Origin: UBA9611 sp965237595
GTDB taxonomy: Bacteria > Chloroflexota > Dehalococcoidia > Lucifugimonadales > UBA3495
Assembly: GCA_965237595.1 (NCBI GenBank)
Contig: CBDEFY010000003.1
Span: forward strand, 21,652 to 85,651
Direction: 5' to 3'
Length of the DNA stretch: 64,000 nt
The notes beneath the pieces were generated by a model. That model was not told where the DNA came from. It did no database searches and saw only the letters and a program-made list of their open reading frames with translations. Each line of letters begins with the position of its first letter. Position 1 is the stretch's first letter. Positions 52,085-62,140 of the stretch are shown here, piece after piece. A program made the translations under genes and the position numbers.

Positions 52085-52984
52085 TTAAAGCCGGTGATTC
52101 ATGTTATAGCTGGCAGTGCCCGCGAGCAATTCCTGCCCGCTGGCGCAGTTCCTAACACCCACCGAATAGGTCCAGGACGAACCGTGTTCCTTGGCCAGAT
52201 TACCCCACGCCTCGACCCGGTCGCCCAAGTAGGCGGCGCCTTTGAATCTGACCCGAAGTCCCCCCGATTCCAGCCAATCCCGCCCGTGGGCAGCGGCCAT
52301 CATTTCGGATACGAAGGCCAAGGTGAGCATGCCGTGAGCGATGATTCCGCCGAACTGAGTCTCGGCGGCGAATTCCGGGTCCAGATGCATCGGGTTGTCG
52401 TCGCCCGAGGCCTTGGCGTAGGCCTTCAGTTGCTCCTGGCTGATTTCTTTCGAAACCACCGGAAGGCCGCTTTCGGCAGCGTTGGTGTCCAGCCCTTTGG
52501 ATTCTCTTGGCGTTCTTTCAGCAGGCCCGCCGCCAGATGGTCCACCGCTGGGCAAAAGAACGGTGCTCTTGGAGGTCAGTGCTAGCACTCCACCGGACTC
52601 CACGTTGCAGACGGCGGTAATGAACTCCAGGCCGGAGCGGCGGCGTGGATTCTGCAGGAACGCGCTGACTTTTATCTCGCTGCCGATGGCAACCTGCGAC
52701 AGTGTCTCCACTTCCTGCAGGCTGTGAATGGCGCCTGGGGGGAGGGACATTTGGTGGAGCAGTGAGCCCAAAGCCGAGGCTGCCGAGTACAGGGGCGGCG
52801 CGATACCGGTCTCTTTGTAGATGGGTAAGGGATCACCCACCGAGCCCAGGTACTCGTCGACCGAGTCCTGCGTCGCATTAAACGACCCCAGGTCTAAGTT
52901 GCGCTCAGTCTCAAGCAGCAATACCAGTCCGCCCCCCTGCGCCGGATTGTCGCCATTCCCCAAGCGACATTCGGCAAAGTCCAA
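52085..52984 (-). CDS. MaoC-like double-hotdog dehydratase
   Basis: 299 residues with two hotdog domains: an N-terminal FAS1-type dehydratase-like part (residues 20-130) and a C-terminal MaoC domain with ASGDDNPMHLDPEFAAETQF, GGIIAHGMLTLAFV supplying the Asp/His dyad. It probably dehydrates 3-hydroxyacyl-CoA or -ACP. The start is not well determined; the frame is open at 52984 near a repeat. It precedes plsX in the transcription direction. Confidence 0.85.
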   Translation of the reverse strand: MDFAECRLGNGDNPAQGGGLVLLLETERNLDLGSFNATQDSVDEYLGSVGDPLPIYKETGIAPPLYSAASALGSLLHQMSLPPGAIHSLQEVETLSQVAIGSEIKVSAFLQNPRRRSGLEFITAVCNVESGGVLALTSKSTVLLPSGGPSGGGPAERTPRESKGLDTNAAESGLPVVSKEISQEQLKAYAKASGDDNPMHLDPEFAAETQFGGIIAHGMLTLAFVSEMMAAAHGRDWLESGGLRVRFKGAAYLGDRVEAWGNLAKEHGSSWTYSVGVRNCASGQELLAGTASYNMNHRL

Positions 52985-53195
52985 GATGGGGCCGCTTTCC
53001 CCATTACTATTTCAATACTGCCTGTTCAATACTGCCTGCCGGATCGCCCAGCAGGCCCGATTATACCTACGGGCAGGCTCCCCGGCAACATTAGGTACCC
53101 CCAGCTACGGCAGCTTTGATGCAGGCCTGCAGTATGGGATTCGGCAATGCCAGTCCGGCGTTCCAAAGGTCTCTATTGCAAAGCTGGGCAGCCGC

Positions 53196-54410
53196 TCAGA
53201 AGTTCTCTAGGGCCAGACCGGCGATGTGCTCTCCGATGGCCAACGACGAGGTTGCGCCCGGCGACGGGGCGTTCAGCACGTGTATTGCGTCCCGCCCCTG
53301 AATGATGCTGAAGTCGTCTAACAACGAACCGTCCTTGGCCACCGCCTGGGCCCGGACGCCGGAGCCGCCGCTGGCCAGGTCCGAGTCCTTGATCTCAGGC
53401 AACAGCCGCTGCAGGTCGCGCAGGAACACCCTTTTGCTATAGGACCGGTAGACCTCGCCCATACCTATCCTCCAGTACTTCAGTGCCATCCTCCAGAAAC
53501 CGGGATACGCCAGGCTGCCGAGGCTTTCGCCCAAGTCGAAATCCCGCTTGCGGTAGCCCTCCCGGCGCAGGGCCAGCACCGCGTTGGGCCCGGCCTCAAC
53601 ACGGCCGTGGATGTTGCGTGTGTAGTGCACGCCCAAGAACGGGAACCTTGGGTCCGGGACCGGGTAAATCAGCCCTGAGACCAAGTGGTGGCTCTCGGGG
53701 CGCAGCGTGTAGTACTCGCCCCGGAATGGGATTATGCGCACGCCCAATTTCTCGCCGGTCAGGGTCGCCACCCGGTCTGCGTAGAGCCCGGCGCAGTTGA
53801 TGAGATGCTTGGCTTGGAGGGTCCCCTTGGGTGTCTCCAAGGCGATGGAGCCGGTGGGGTCGGTGGGTCTGGTGATTTTTCGTACCGGGGCCCCGGTGAA
53901 GATGTCGCCGCCAGCCTGTTGGAACTTATTGGCGTAGGCGGTGGCCACCTTGGTGAAATCGACTATGCCGGTGTGGGGCGCCCACAGGGCCTGGACCCCA
54001 GCGGCGTGGGGCTCAATCTCCTTGAGCCGCTCCGGACCGACTATTTCCAGGTCGGGCACTCCGTTGGCCGTTCCTCTTTCGTAGAGGTCCTGTAGACGGC
54101 CCCGTTCGGACTCCTCCAAGGCGACTATGACCTTGCCGCATTGCTGGTACTCAATCTCGTTTTCCTCGCAGAACTTTACTAGGTTGTTCAGGCCGGCCAC
54201 GCAGAATTGGGCCTTGTGAGAGCCGGGCCGGTAATAAATGCCCGAGTGCATCACCCCACTGTTGTGCCCGGTCTGGTGTGTGGCCAGGCCTTCCTCTTTT
54301 TCCAGCACGGCCACCCGCCATTGGGGGGCGCGGGCTGCCAACTGCATGGCGGTGGACAGGCCAAGGATGCCGCCTCCGATGATAGCGATGTCGTACCGGC
54401 TCGATTCCAT
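53196..54410 (-). CDS. lhgO: L-2-hydroxyglutarate oxidase
   Basis: 404-residue FAD-dependent oxidase of the DAO/LhgO family. Rossmann IIGGGILGLSTAMQLA, HQTGHNSGVMHSGIYY (diagnostic for LhgO/L2HGDH), AGLYADRVATL, and C-terminal GATSSLAIGEHIAG. It oxidises L-2-hydroxyglutarate to 2-oxoglutarate. Membrane quinone linkage is known in E. coli but is not visible here. Confidence 0.94.
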   Translation of the reverse strand: MESSRYDIAIIGGGILGLSTAMQLAARAPQWRVAVLEKEEGLATHQTGHNSGVMHSGIYYRPGSHKAQFCVAGLNNLVKFCEENEIEYQQCGKVIVALEESERGRLQDLYERGTANGVPDLEIVGPERLKEIEPHAAGVQALWAPHTGIVDFTKVATAYANKFQQAGGDIFTGAPVRKITRPTDPTGSIALETPKGTLQAKHLINCAGLYADRVATLTGEKLGVRIIPFRGEYYTLRPESHHLVSGLIYPVPDPRFPFLGVHYTRNIHGRVEAGPNAVLALRREGYRKRDFDLGESLGSLAYPGFWRMALKYWRIGMGEVYRSYSKRVFLRDLQRLLPEIKDSDLASGGSGVRAQAVAKDGSLLDDFSIIQGRDAIHVLNAPSPGATSSLAIGEHIAGLALENF

Positions 54411-54630
54411 TTATGGCCTCCTCTTTTCGGGTCTAAATCTCTGGCCGAAGTAAAGTTGAAAAGAGTGACGCTAAGATTAGTCCGCCGGGCTGGGCCGGTC
54501 AAGGTGGCTCGGACTTCCCATTTTCTTGACCCTTGGCGCGCCATGCAGTATTTTTGAACGTGGCTCTACCCAGGTGGCCCTGCAGCCGGCCGTAATTTGG
54601 GGTAAGACTCTGGGTAGATGGGAGAACCAC

Positions 54631-55693
54631 ATGCACTTTGGCGTATTCATGGAGTTCGGCAACAGGGCCGGGGTCGGCGAGGCCCAAGCCTTCCAGGAAG
54701 GGTTTCGTTTGGTCGACGCGGCCGAGGAGATGGGTTTGGACGGCGTCTGGCTTGCCGAGCTGCATTTCAACCCGGTCCGCTCGGTGCTCTCGTCTCCGAC
54801 TAGTGGTGGCCAGCTCAATCGCCACCCGCACCAAGAAGCTAAGAGTGGGCATGGCCGTGCAGGTGCTGCCTCTGAACAACCCCCTCCGCATCGCCGATGA
54901 GGTGGCCACCGTCGACCATATCAGCGAAGGCCGGTTCGAGTTCGGCATCGGCCGCAGCGGGTTCGCCCGCTCCTACGACGTTTACGGCATCCCCTACAGC
55001 GAGAGCCAGGAACGGTTTGCCGAGTCGTTGGAGATTATCCTGCAGGCTTGGAAGGGCGAGGAATTTTCCTACCAGGGCGCCCATTACACCGTGGAGAACG
55101 CGACCGTCTCGCCGACCCCTTACCAGCAGCCCCATCCCCCGCTGCGGATCGCCGCCAACAGCGGCGAGACCTTCACCCGGATGGGCCAGGCCGGCCACCC
55201 CATTTTCGTCGGACTACGGGGTATGGACATCCCCGAGTTGCGTCAGAACGTGGACGAATACCGCAGGTGCTGGCGAGAGGCTGGGCACCCCGGTGAGGGC
55301 GACGTGTCCCTACGCATCCCGGTATACGCCGGAGAAACCCAGCAGCAGGCATTGGATGAGCCGCTGGAAAGCATCAGCGGCTACTTCGGCCGTATGGGCA
55401 CACTGTACCGTGAGTCCGCCGGAAAGGCGGGCCCCGGAGCCAACGACCCGGCCACCGAACTGCGCCAGGGCCGGGCCGACCGGCTGGCCGCCCTCAGTTA
55501 TGAAGAGATGTTGGAGACCAAGATTGCCTTCGGTACCGCCAATGAACTGGTGGACCGCTTCACCCAACTGAAAGAGGAGCTAGGCCTGGACGGCGTGGTG
55601 GCCGAGCTCAATGCCGGCGGCCTGATCCCCGAAGAGCGGGTCCTGCGAAGCCTACGCATCATGGCCGAGAAGGTGATGCCAGCCTTCAAGTAA
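54631..55693 (+). pseudogene. LLM class flavin-dependent oxidoreductase, frameshifted
   Basis: ATG 54631 starts MHFGVFMEFGNRAGVGEAQA; the frame runs GVWLAELHFNPVRSVLSSP and stops making sense after a stray A at 54799. The second frame continues LVVASSIATRTKKLRVGMAV, DHISEGRFEFGIGRSGF and KVMPAF to 55693. Correction of one base would give a 353-residue luciferase-like oxidoreductase. Operon with the 2-hydroxyacid dehydrogenase downstream (24 bases). Confidence 0.85.
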
Positions 55694-55717
55694 GCAGCCA
55701 GGATAGAGAGGACCGAT

Positions 55718-56704
55718 TTGAAACTAGCAGTGTTGGACGATTACCAGGCGGCGGCCAAGGACCTGGGCGACTGGTCTCAGTTGCCTCCTGGGACCGAGAT
55801 TGAGTATTTCCACGACCACATCGACAAGGATGACCAGTTGGTTGAACGGCTCAAAGATTTCGATCTGGTCATGGGGATGCGGGAGCGGACTCCCTTCACC
55901 CGCTCGATACTCTCCCGGCTGCCCAAGCTGCGACTTCTGATTACCACCGGCCGCCGGAACGCTTCCTTCGACACCGAGGCGGCAACCGAGTTGGGCATTG
56001 CGGTCTGCGGAACCGGCGGCGCGGGCGAAGGCCCCACCGAACTCACCTGGGCCCTGATTACCGCCATGCTGCGCCACATCCCGGAGGAGGACCGGCGGGC
56101 CAGGGAGGGCGCCTGGGGCACCACCGTCGGAGTTGGCCTCAAGGGCAAGACCTTAGGTCTTCTCGGCCTGGGCCACATCGGGTCGCTGGTGGCCCGGGTC
56201 GGTGTGGCCTTCGACATGAACATCATCGCCTGGAGCCAGAACCTGACCGCCGAACGGGCCAAAGAGTGTCAGGCCACCCTGGTGGACAAGGACACCCTAT
56301 TCAAGGACTCGGACATCGTCTCGGTCCACGTGGTGCTCAGTGACCGCACCAGAGGACTGGTCTCCGCCCATGAGTTGGCCCTGATGAAACCCACGGCCTA
56401 TTTGGTGAACATCTCCCGGGGGCCCATCGTCGACGAAAAGGCCCTCATCGACGTGCTACAGCGGGAGGCCATCGCCGGGGCTGCCCTGGACACCTTCGAC
56501 ATCGAGCCCCTGCCCGTGGACCATCCCCTCTTCAAGACCCCCAACACCCTGATTTGCCCTCACCTGGGCTACGTTACCGAAGAGGGATACCGGGCCTTCT
56601 ATGCTGGGGTGATCGAGAATGTCCGAGCCTTCGTCAGTGGTGAGCCGGTCCGGGTAATCAACCCCGACGTGCTCACTTCGTCCCAGTTCCGGGGTTACGA
56701 CTAG
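55718..56704 (+). CDS. D-2-hydroxyacid dehydrogenase
   Basis: 328-residue NAD-dependent 2-hydroxyacid dehydrogenase: GLLGLGHIGSLVARVG cofactor motif, NISRGPIVDEKALIDVL with catalytic Arg, DTFDIEPLPVDHPLF with Glu, and CPHLGYVTEEGYRAF with His. Start TTG 55718 after GAGAGGA. It reduces 2-oxo acids or oxidises D-2-hydroxy acids; the substrate is unknown. Confidence 0.94.
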   Translation: MKLAVLDDYQAAAKDLGDWSQLPPGTEIEYFHDHIDKDDQLVERLKDFDLVMGMRERTPFTRSILSRLPKLRLLITTGRRNASFDTEAATELGIAVCGTGGAGEGPTELTWALITAMLRHIPEEDRRAREGAWGTTVGVGLKGKTLGLLGLGHIGSLVARVGVAFDMNIIAWSQNLTAERAKECQATLVDKDTLFKDSDIVSVHVVLSDRTRGLVSAHELALMKPTAYLVNISRGPIVDEKALIDVLQREAIAGAALDTFDIEPLPVDHPLFKTPNTLICPHLGYVTEEGYRAFYAGVIENVRAFVSGEPVRVINPDVLTSSQFRGYD

Positions 56705-56741
56705 TCTCCGGAACTATCCAGTAACCAAGGAGAGTAACAAC

Positions 56742-57707
56742 ATGAAAGCGGTCCGCTTAAACGAGTTCGGCGGCTTGGACGTATTGAAGATTGAGGAGGT
56801 GGGGGAGCCCACTCCGCGGCCCCACCAAGTTTTGATCAAGGTGGACTCAGCCGGGGTGAACTACGCCGACATCGTTCGCCGGGGCGGCAACTATCCCGGC
56901 CCCGACCTTCCCTCCTCCATGGGGTTGGAAGCGGCGGGCACGGTCACGGAGGTCGGCGCCGAGGTCAGCGGCGTCTCCGTGGGACAGAAGGTGATGGCCA
57001 TGGGACCGGGCGGCCAAGCTGAATACGTGGCCGTGAACGGCAACTTTGTGTTCCCTTATCCCGACACCCTTGACCCGGTGGAGGCCGGCGGCATGCCCGT
57101 CGTGTTTCTGACCTCCTACCACCTGTTGAAGACCAGGGGCCAGTTACAGCCGGGCCACACGGTGCTGGTCCAAGCCGGGGCCTCGGGCGTGGGCACCGTG
57201 GCCATCCAACTGGCCAAGGCCTGGGGCGCCAAGGTCATCGCCACCGCTTCCACACAGGACAAGTTGGAATTGTGCCGGTCTTTGGGCGCCGACGTGACCA
57301 TCAATTACACCGAAACCGACTTTGAAGAGGCGGTCAAAGAGGAGACGGGCGGCGCCGGTGTGGAGTTGGTCCTAGAGTGTGTCGGCGGGCCGGTGCTGGA
57401 GAAAAGCGTCCGTTGTATCTCGTCCTACGGGCGGCTGGTTAGCTACGGCAACGCCTCGGGCACGCCGGCCAACCTGGCGGCGTCGGATATAACCTCCAAC
57501 AACCGGACCGTCATTGGGTTCAGCATCAGCCGCTCTCCCCAGGGCACTCTGGACCACAAGGCGGCCATGGCCGAGTTGTTCCCCATGATTGCCCAGGGCA
57601 AAGCCAAATTGATTGTCGACCAAGTGCTGCCCATGTCCGAAGTGGCCAAGGCCCACCAGCACCTGGCCAACCGCGGCACCCGCGGCAAAGTGATTCTCAC
57701 CCCATAA
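56742..57707 (+). CDS. NADPH:quinone oxidoreductase, zeta-crystallin type
   Basis: 321-residue medium-chain reductase: HQVLIKVDSAGVNYADIVRR, VLVQAGASGVGTVAIQLAKAW (NADPH site) and a C-terminal KAHQHLANRGTRGKVIL. No zinc-ligand cysteines are seen, which fits quinone oxidoreductase or an enoyl reductase. ATG 56742 follows GGAGAG. It follows the 2-hydroxyacid dehydrogenase by 37 bases. Confidence 0.94.
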   Translation: MKAVRLNEFGGLDVLKIEEVGEPTPRPHQVLIKVDSAGVNYADIVRRGGNYPGPDLPSSMGLEAAGTVTEVGAEVSGVSVGQKVMAMGPGGQAEYVAVNGNFVFPYPDTLDPVEAGGMPVVFLTSYHLLKTRGQLQPGHTVLVQAGASGVGTVAIQLAKAWGAKVIATASTQDKLELCRSLGADVTINYTETDFEEAVKEETGGAGVELVLECVGGPVLEKSVRCISSYGRLVSYGNASGTPANLAASDITSNNRTVIGFSISRSPQGTLDHKAAMAELFPMIAQGKAKLIVDQVLPMSEVAKAHQHLANRGTRGKVILTP

Positions 57708-57778
57708 ACACTGCCGATGTTAGGGCGACTCTTTCTCCCAGATAACCTCTAAGACCGCCACCCGTCTCACACGGCTGG

Positions 57779-58512
57779 CTAATTCGCCGAGACAGTGGCG
57801 GCCGCAGGCGCCCGCTGGTCCGCCCTCTCGGGAGTCACCAATAGCAACAGAGAGGGAAGAACCGCCAGGGAAGCGGCCAGCGCCAGGAAAATCATGATGG
57901 CCGTCAGGAATCCAAAGGACGAGAACATGGGCATCGGCGCGAGTCCCAGGATGGTGAAGCCTACGATACTGGACACGGCTGATGCCACCAGAGCAACTCC
58001 AGTCCCATCAGCCGCCTGCCGTAAAGCCTGCATCTCGGTCGCCGCTCGGCTCAGTTCCTCCCGAAAGCGCTCCGTCATGTGAATCGAGTAGTCAATCCCA
58101 ACGCCGATGGAAATCGCCCCGATGGTGGCCGTCACGAGGTTTAAGCTGAACCCTAACAGATACATTAGGGCATAGAGCCAGGCCACCACCAGACCTATCG
58201 GGATAATTGTTACCACCGCGTAGCGCAGGGAGCGCATGGTCAGAAGAAGCAGTACCAGGGCTGCCGCCGCCGCGATGGGCAATGACGTCTGCAGGGATTT
58301 GGTTGTGGCATCCAGCTGACCCTCACGGACGAAGGCCGACCCAGTTAGGCCAACCCGGCTAAATTGCCGGTTTTGGCCCAGGACCTTCAGGTCTTCGACC
58401 AGCGACTCCCGGGCAGCCTTTACCACCAACTGATTACGAGTGCCCAGGATGCCGACCTGCAGAAGCGTCACATTCTCTTCGCCGCCACTGGGGTCGTGGA
58501 AAAATTGGGGAA
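57779..58512 (-). pseudogene. C-terminal fragment of an MMPL/RND family transporter
   Basis: Open frame with no convincing start: upstream of the GTG at 58471 it continues FFHDPSGGEENV to a stop near 58513. It contains four to five membrane helices, and GAISIGVGIDYSIHMTERF is the MMPL signature of the last domain. An intact MMPL protein would be about 800 residues, so at least 500 N-terminal residues are missing. The break lies next to an unrelated fragment on the other strand. Confidence 0.8.
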
Positions 58513-58518
58513 TTATAA

Positions 58519-58692
58519 CTCATCCTTGACAAAATGGGAGAGCTTCTTGAAGATGGCAAAGTACTACCTGTAATAGACAGACATTACACGTTGGGTGAGG
58601 TTGCTGAAGCTATCCGCTATCTTGAAGAAGGACACGCCCGAGGAAAAGTCGTCATCAAGCTGCCTGACAAGGGCTGGCCCTCGGGGCTGTAG
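58519..58692 (+). pseudogene. C-terminal fragment of a zinc-type alcohol dehydrogenase/quinone reductase
   Basis: Reads LILDKMGELLEDGKVLPVID then RHYTLGEVAEAIRYLEEGHA and RGKVVIKL, the typical C-terminus of medium-chain dehydrogenases (VIDRxYxLxEVxEAIRYLEEGHARGKVVI). The first 250 or so residues are absent. The last residues run into the CoxL-type fragment, so the stop at 58690-58692 is probably not the original. Confidence 0.75.
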
Positions 58693-59290
58693 ACCATGTC
58701 TTCAAGCAATGCCTGCCCGATACCCTGGACCACTGCGCCATGGACCTGGCCTTCCGCCAGCATCGGATTAATGATCGTTCCCGCGTCGTGGACCCCCACG
58801 TATCTTAATATCGTGATGGCTCCCGTTTCTCGGGAAACCTCCACCACCGCTACGTGAGCGCCGAAGGCGTATGGGCTTTTGCCCAAGGTGTGGCTTCCGT
58901 GGAAGTCCAGGCCCGACTCCTGGCCGGGCGGTAGGAGTTCCTCGGTGTAAGCGGCCTCCGCCAACCGAGTGAACGGAACGGTTTTTTGAGGATCGCGCCA
59001 GCTGAAAGCCGAACCGTCCTGAAGGACCACGTCTTCCTGTGAGCAACCGAGCAGATGGGCGGCGATGGCGTTTAGCTTTTGTTGCGCTTCTTGCAGGACC
59101 ACATGAGTGAAGTGCCGCCGGCGATCAAGCCCCGGCTGGCCCCTGTGCGCCCACCGGCCGGAAGAACGTCGGTGTCGCTATGCAGCACCTGCACGTCGGC
59201 CGGAGTCACCCCAAGCACGTCCGCGGCCATCTGGGCACAGGTCGTCTCCGTACCCTGGCCATGGGGCGAAACTCCGGTGTGGACCGTCAC
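58617..59290 (-). pseudogene. internal fragment of a CoxL-type molybdopterin-binding subunit
   Basis: Xanthine-dehydrogenase-family large-subunit segments in two frames: VHTGVSPHGQGTETTCAQMA, LPAGGRTGASRGLIAGGTS, then (shifted near 59100) QEAQQKLNAIAAHLLGCSQE and GVHDAGTIINPMLAEGQVHG. It loses family similarity at PLSGSLM near the ADH fragment. Both ends are missing compared with a roughly 780-residue subunit. No medium or small subunit is nearby. Confidence 0.78.
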
Positions 59291-59552
59291 CTCTCCTTTT
59301 CGTCGGCATACAAAGCATTCCAGGTATTGAAAAGTTCGAAGTCCGTAATCGCTCCCCCATGGTTGCTTGGCGGTACGGCTCTACCACCGATGGGAAATGC
59401 AGCCAGAAAATACTTGGTTACTCTATCGCATTCCGGCGCAGTCCGGTCCTGTGGGGCCAGGTGAGGAGGAGACTGTGGAGGCGGTCTCCCAGGTTCCGTC
59501 ATCCGAGGCCGTGTGGTAGGCTGTTTGATGCAATCCCTCTAGGAGCACGCCC

Positions 59553-60386
59553 ATGATTATCGACACCCACACTCACGTGGTCAGCAGCGACAAGGTCAAA
59601 CATCCACTCGACCCCGGCGCACGGGGATGGTCCACTGAGGTCAGTAACGACGTCGAGGACCTGATCACGGAGATGGACAGGGCCGGCGTAGCGTGCGCTA
59701 CTTTGGTGCAGCCCAACGGCACCTACGGCCTCGATAACTCCTACCAGTGCGACAGCGCCAAGCAGTACGCCCCGCGTACTGTGGCCGTGGGGATCCTGGA
59801 CCCGGTTGCGTCCGATGCGGCGGACAGGCTTTCTTATTGGGTCAGCGAGTATGGCATGTTGGGCGTGCGCCTCCAAACTCAGGCCGAGCACGACGATTCC
59901 CGCTGCGACGCTCTTTGGCAGCGTGCCGAAGACCTGGGCGTCCCAATCTCCATCGGCGGCGGAGGCCAGCCGGACAAGGTTGACCGGATGCGGAACGTGG
60001 CCGCCCGGCACCCCGGCGTCATTTTTGCCCCGGACCACTTCGCTGGCTGGAGCGGCGCCGAGGACAAGGCCGCTATAACGACCGCCCTGGAGGGGCTGGC
60101 CACGCTGCCAAATGCCTACCTGCGTATCTCCAGCACCAGCCTCGGCTCTTACGCCGACCTGACCCCGCCCGAGAAGGATCTCTTCAGGCGAGTCATTGAC
60201 GCCTTCACGCCCCAGCGCGTCATGTGGGGCTCCAACTTCCCATCATCACGTGAGGGCGGTTACATCGGCCAGGTGCAACTCGGCCAGACAGCCCTGCCTT
60301 GGCTCTCCGACGACGACCGCAACTGGATCATGGGCGAGACCGCACACAAGCTTTGGCCGATGCTGCAAGCGCCAGCCAGAGGATAG
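59553..60386 (+). CDS. amidohydrolase family protein (Amidohydro_2)
   Basis: 277-residue TIM-barrel metal-dependent hydrolase: MIIDTHTHVVSSDKVKHPLD with HxH motif, RMRNVAARHPGVIFAPDHFA with the later His, and RVMWGSNFPSS with the terminal Asp replaced by Asn or Ser region (GSNFP). Members include decarboxylases and lactonases of aromatic or sugar substrates. Start ATG 59553 follows AGGAGC. Substrate unknown. Confidence 0.9.
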   Translation: MIIDTHTHVVSSDKVKHPLDPGARGWSTEVSNDVEDLITEMDRAGVACATLVQPNGTYGLDNSYQCDSAKQYAPRTVAVGILDPVASDAADRLSYWVSEYGMLGVRLQTQAEHDDSRCDALWQRAEDLGVPISIGGGGQPDKVDRMRNVAARHPGVIFAPDHFAGWSGAEDKAAITTALEGLATLPNAYLRISSTSLGSYADLTPPEKDLFRRVIDAFTPQRVMWGSNFPSSREGGYIGQVQLGQTALPWLSDDDRNWIMGETAHKLWPMLQAPARG

Positions 60387-60565
60387 ATGTCCTCCGTATT
60401 ACCGCACGGTCACCCATGAGCACGTGAGGACCGCGAGCGCCTATGGGCGTCATCCTTAGTTTCCACCTGAATCTTGTTTCCAATACCGCCAAGCGTAGCA
60501 TTTTTGGGTGCGGGAAAGGTCCTGGGAAATCCTAGCTTAGAAGACGAATTATTTAGGGAGGGTCC

Positions 60566-62140
60566 ATGAAATATGACGTTATTATCGTCGGCGGGGGAGC
60601 GGCTGGATCGGTGTTGGCCAGCAGATTGGCCGAAAACGCGAATACCTCCGTCCTGTTACTGGAAGCCGGGCCGGATTACCCTGATCCAGCCAACATTCCG
60701 GACGAGATAAAGTTCGGCGACACAAGATTTGCCGAATCTCCAGACTCGGAACACAACTGGGCTCTGCGGGGGACAATCACCGGGGAGCAAGGGGCGATCC
60801 ACGTGGCGCAGGGCAAGGTGATTGGTGGAGGGTCGTCCATCAACGGTCAGGCGATGCAAAGGGGATTTCCCGAGGATTTTGACGCCTGGTCTTCTCTCGG
60901 CAACGATGAATGGTCTTATGCCAAGGTACTCCCTTACTTTAGAAAATCGGAGCATGATGTCGACATTCGGGATGATTTCCATGGAACGGAAGGACCAATG
61001 CCGATAAGGCGCCGTCAGTCAGGACCCTGGCCTGACATCCAAAAAGCCTTTCATGCAGCCTGTTTGCAGGCTGGGTTCGGCGCCACGGAGGATACGAATG
61101 GCCCAAACCCATCTGGCGTCGGCGTGTCTCCTTCGAACAACCTGGACGGCATAAGAATGAGCGCTGCTATGACTTATCTCAATCCGGTGCGCCACTGTCT
61201 TAACCTTACGGTGAGGGGAGGGGTTTCCGTCAAGAAGATCTTGATCAAAGACTTAAAGGCCGTCGGCGTGGAAGCCGAAAGCGGGGGCGAGGTTTTCAAT
61301 GTCGAAGCTGACCGCGTCGTACTGAGCGCCGGGGCGATAAAATCGCCCCACCTGCTCATGCTATCGGGAATCGGTCCCGAGGACCAACTTCAGCAATTTG
61401 GGATACCCACGGTTCAAGAACTCTCCGGAGTGGGACAGAACCTTTGGAACCACCTTAGCGCCCAGATTACCTTCAAGGTCAAAGAAGGAATCACCCTCTC
61501 TGGTGACGCCGATTCGGTTCACTTTAGTTTGCACTACACCTCCCAAGGGTCAAGCGCCGTCAACGACATGGTGATGAGAACCAACACAGTCATCGACGAG
61601 CGTGAAGAACGCGTCCCTGGTGTACGGACCAAGTACCTGACCGGTGAAGTACCAGCCGACCAGGCGGCAAGAATATCGTGTACTCTCGGTTTGCCGGACG
61701 GCTCGGGATACGTAAAGATGGCATCTGCCGACCCCGGGGCACAGCCGTCCTTCAACTACTGTTATCTCCAGCATCCAAACGACATTCGACGTGTGAGGGA
61801 AGGCCTGCGAATGGCGGTTGGTCTTCTGGAATCCGGCGCGTATAAAGACGTGGCCGACCACCGGATCCAACCAACGGATGACGTTCTGGCCGATGATGAC
61901 GCTTTGGACCTCTGGATACGCCAAACCGTGGGAACAGCCAGGCACGTGTCCGGGACCTGTAAGATGGGTCCTGATTCCGACCCAATGGCGGTAGTTGACC
62001 AATACTGCAGAGTCAAGGGAGTACAAGGATTGTGGGTGGTTGATGCGTCGGTGATGCCGCGAGTTCCAAGGTCCGGTGGCGCCCATGCAACGGTTCTCAT
62101 GATCGGGGAACGTGTCGTCGACTGGATTGCGTCAGGTTAA
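60566..62140 (+). CDS. GMC family FAD-dependent oxidoreductase
   Basis: 524-residue GMC oxidoreductase. FAD motif VIIVGGGAAGSVLASRLAEN, GKVIGGGSSINGQAMQRG, AGAIKSPHLLMLSGIGP and the C-terminal ARHVSGTCKMGPDSDPMAVV with the active-site His, then PRSGGAHATVLMIGER. It likely oxidises an alcohol such as choline or a similar substrate. Start ATG 60566 with GGGAGG upstream. Co-oriented with the Gfo/Idh/MocA gene about 300 bases on. Confidence 0.94.
   Translation: MKYDVIIVGGGAAGSVLASRLAENANTSVLLLEAGPDYPDPANIPDEIKFGDTRFAESPDSEHNWALRGTITGEQGAIHVAQGKVIGGGSSINGQAMQRGFPEDFDAWSSLGNDEWSYAKVLPYFRKSEHDVDIRDDFHGTEGPMPIRRRQSGPWPDIQKAFHAACLQAGFGATEDTNGPNPSGVGVSPSNNLDGIRMSAAMTYLNPVRHCLNLTVRGGVSVKKILIKDLKAVGVEAESGGEVFNVEADRVVLSAGAIKSPHLLMLSGIGPEDQLQQFGIPTVQELSGVGQNLWNHLSAQITFKVKEGITLSGDADSVHFSLHYTSQGSSAVNDMVMRTNTVIDEREERVPGVRTKYLTGEVPADQAARISCTLGLPDGSGYVKMASADPGAQPSFNYCYLQHPNDIRRVREGLRMAVGLLESGAYKDVADHRIQPTDDVLADDDALDLWIRQTVGTARHVSGTCKMGPDSDPMAVVDQYCRVKGVQGLWVVDASVMPRVPRSGGAHATVLMIGERVVDWIASG

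Noticed and set aside
53026..53060. Direct repeat CAATACTGCCTG twice near the hotdog gene start
   Set aside because: Only two short copies, no evidence of function.
59303..59552. Frame on the minus strand reading AAFPIGGRAVPPSNHGG
   Set aside because: Looks like a possible gene remnant but no family could be named and no start or motif supports it.
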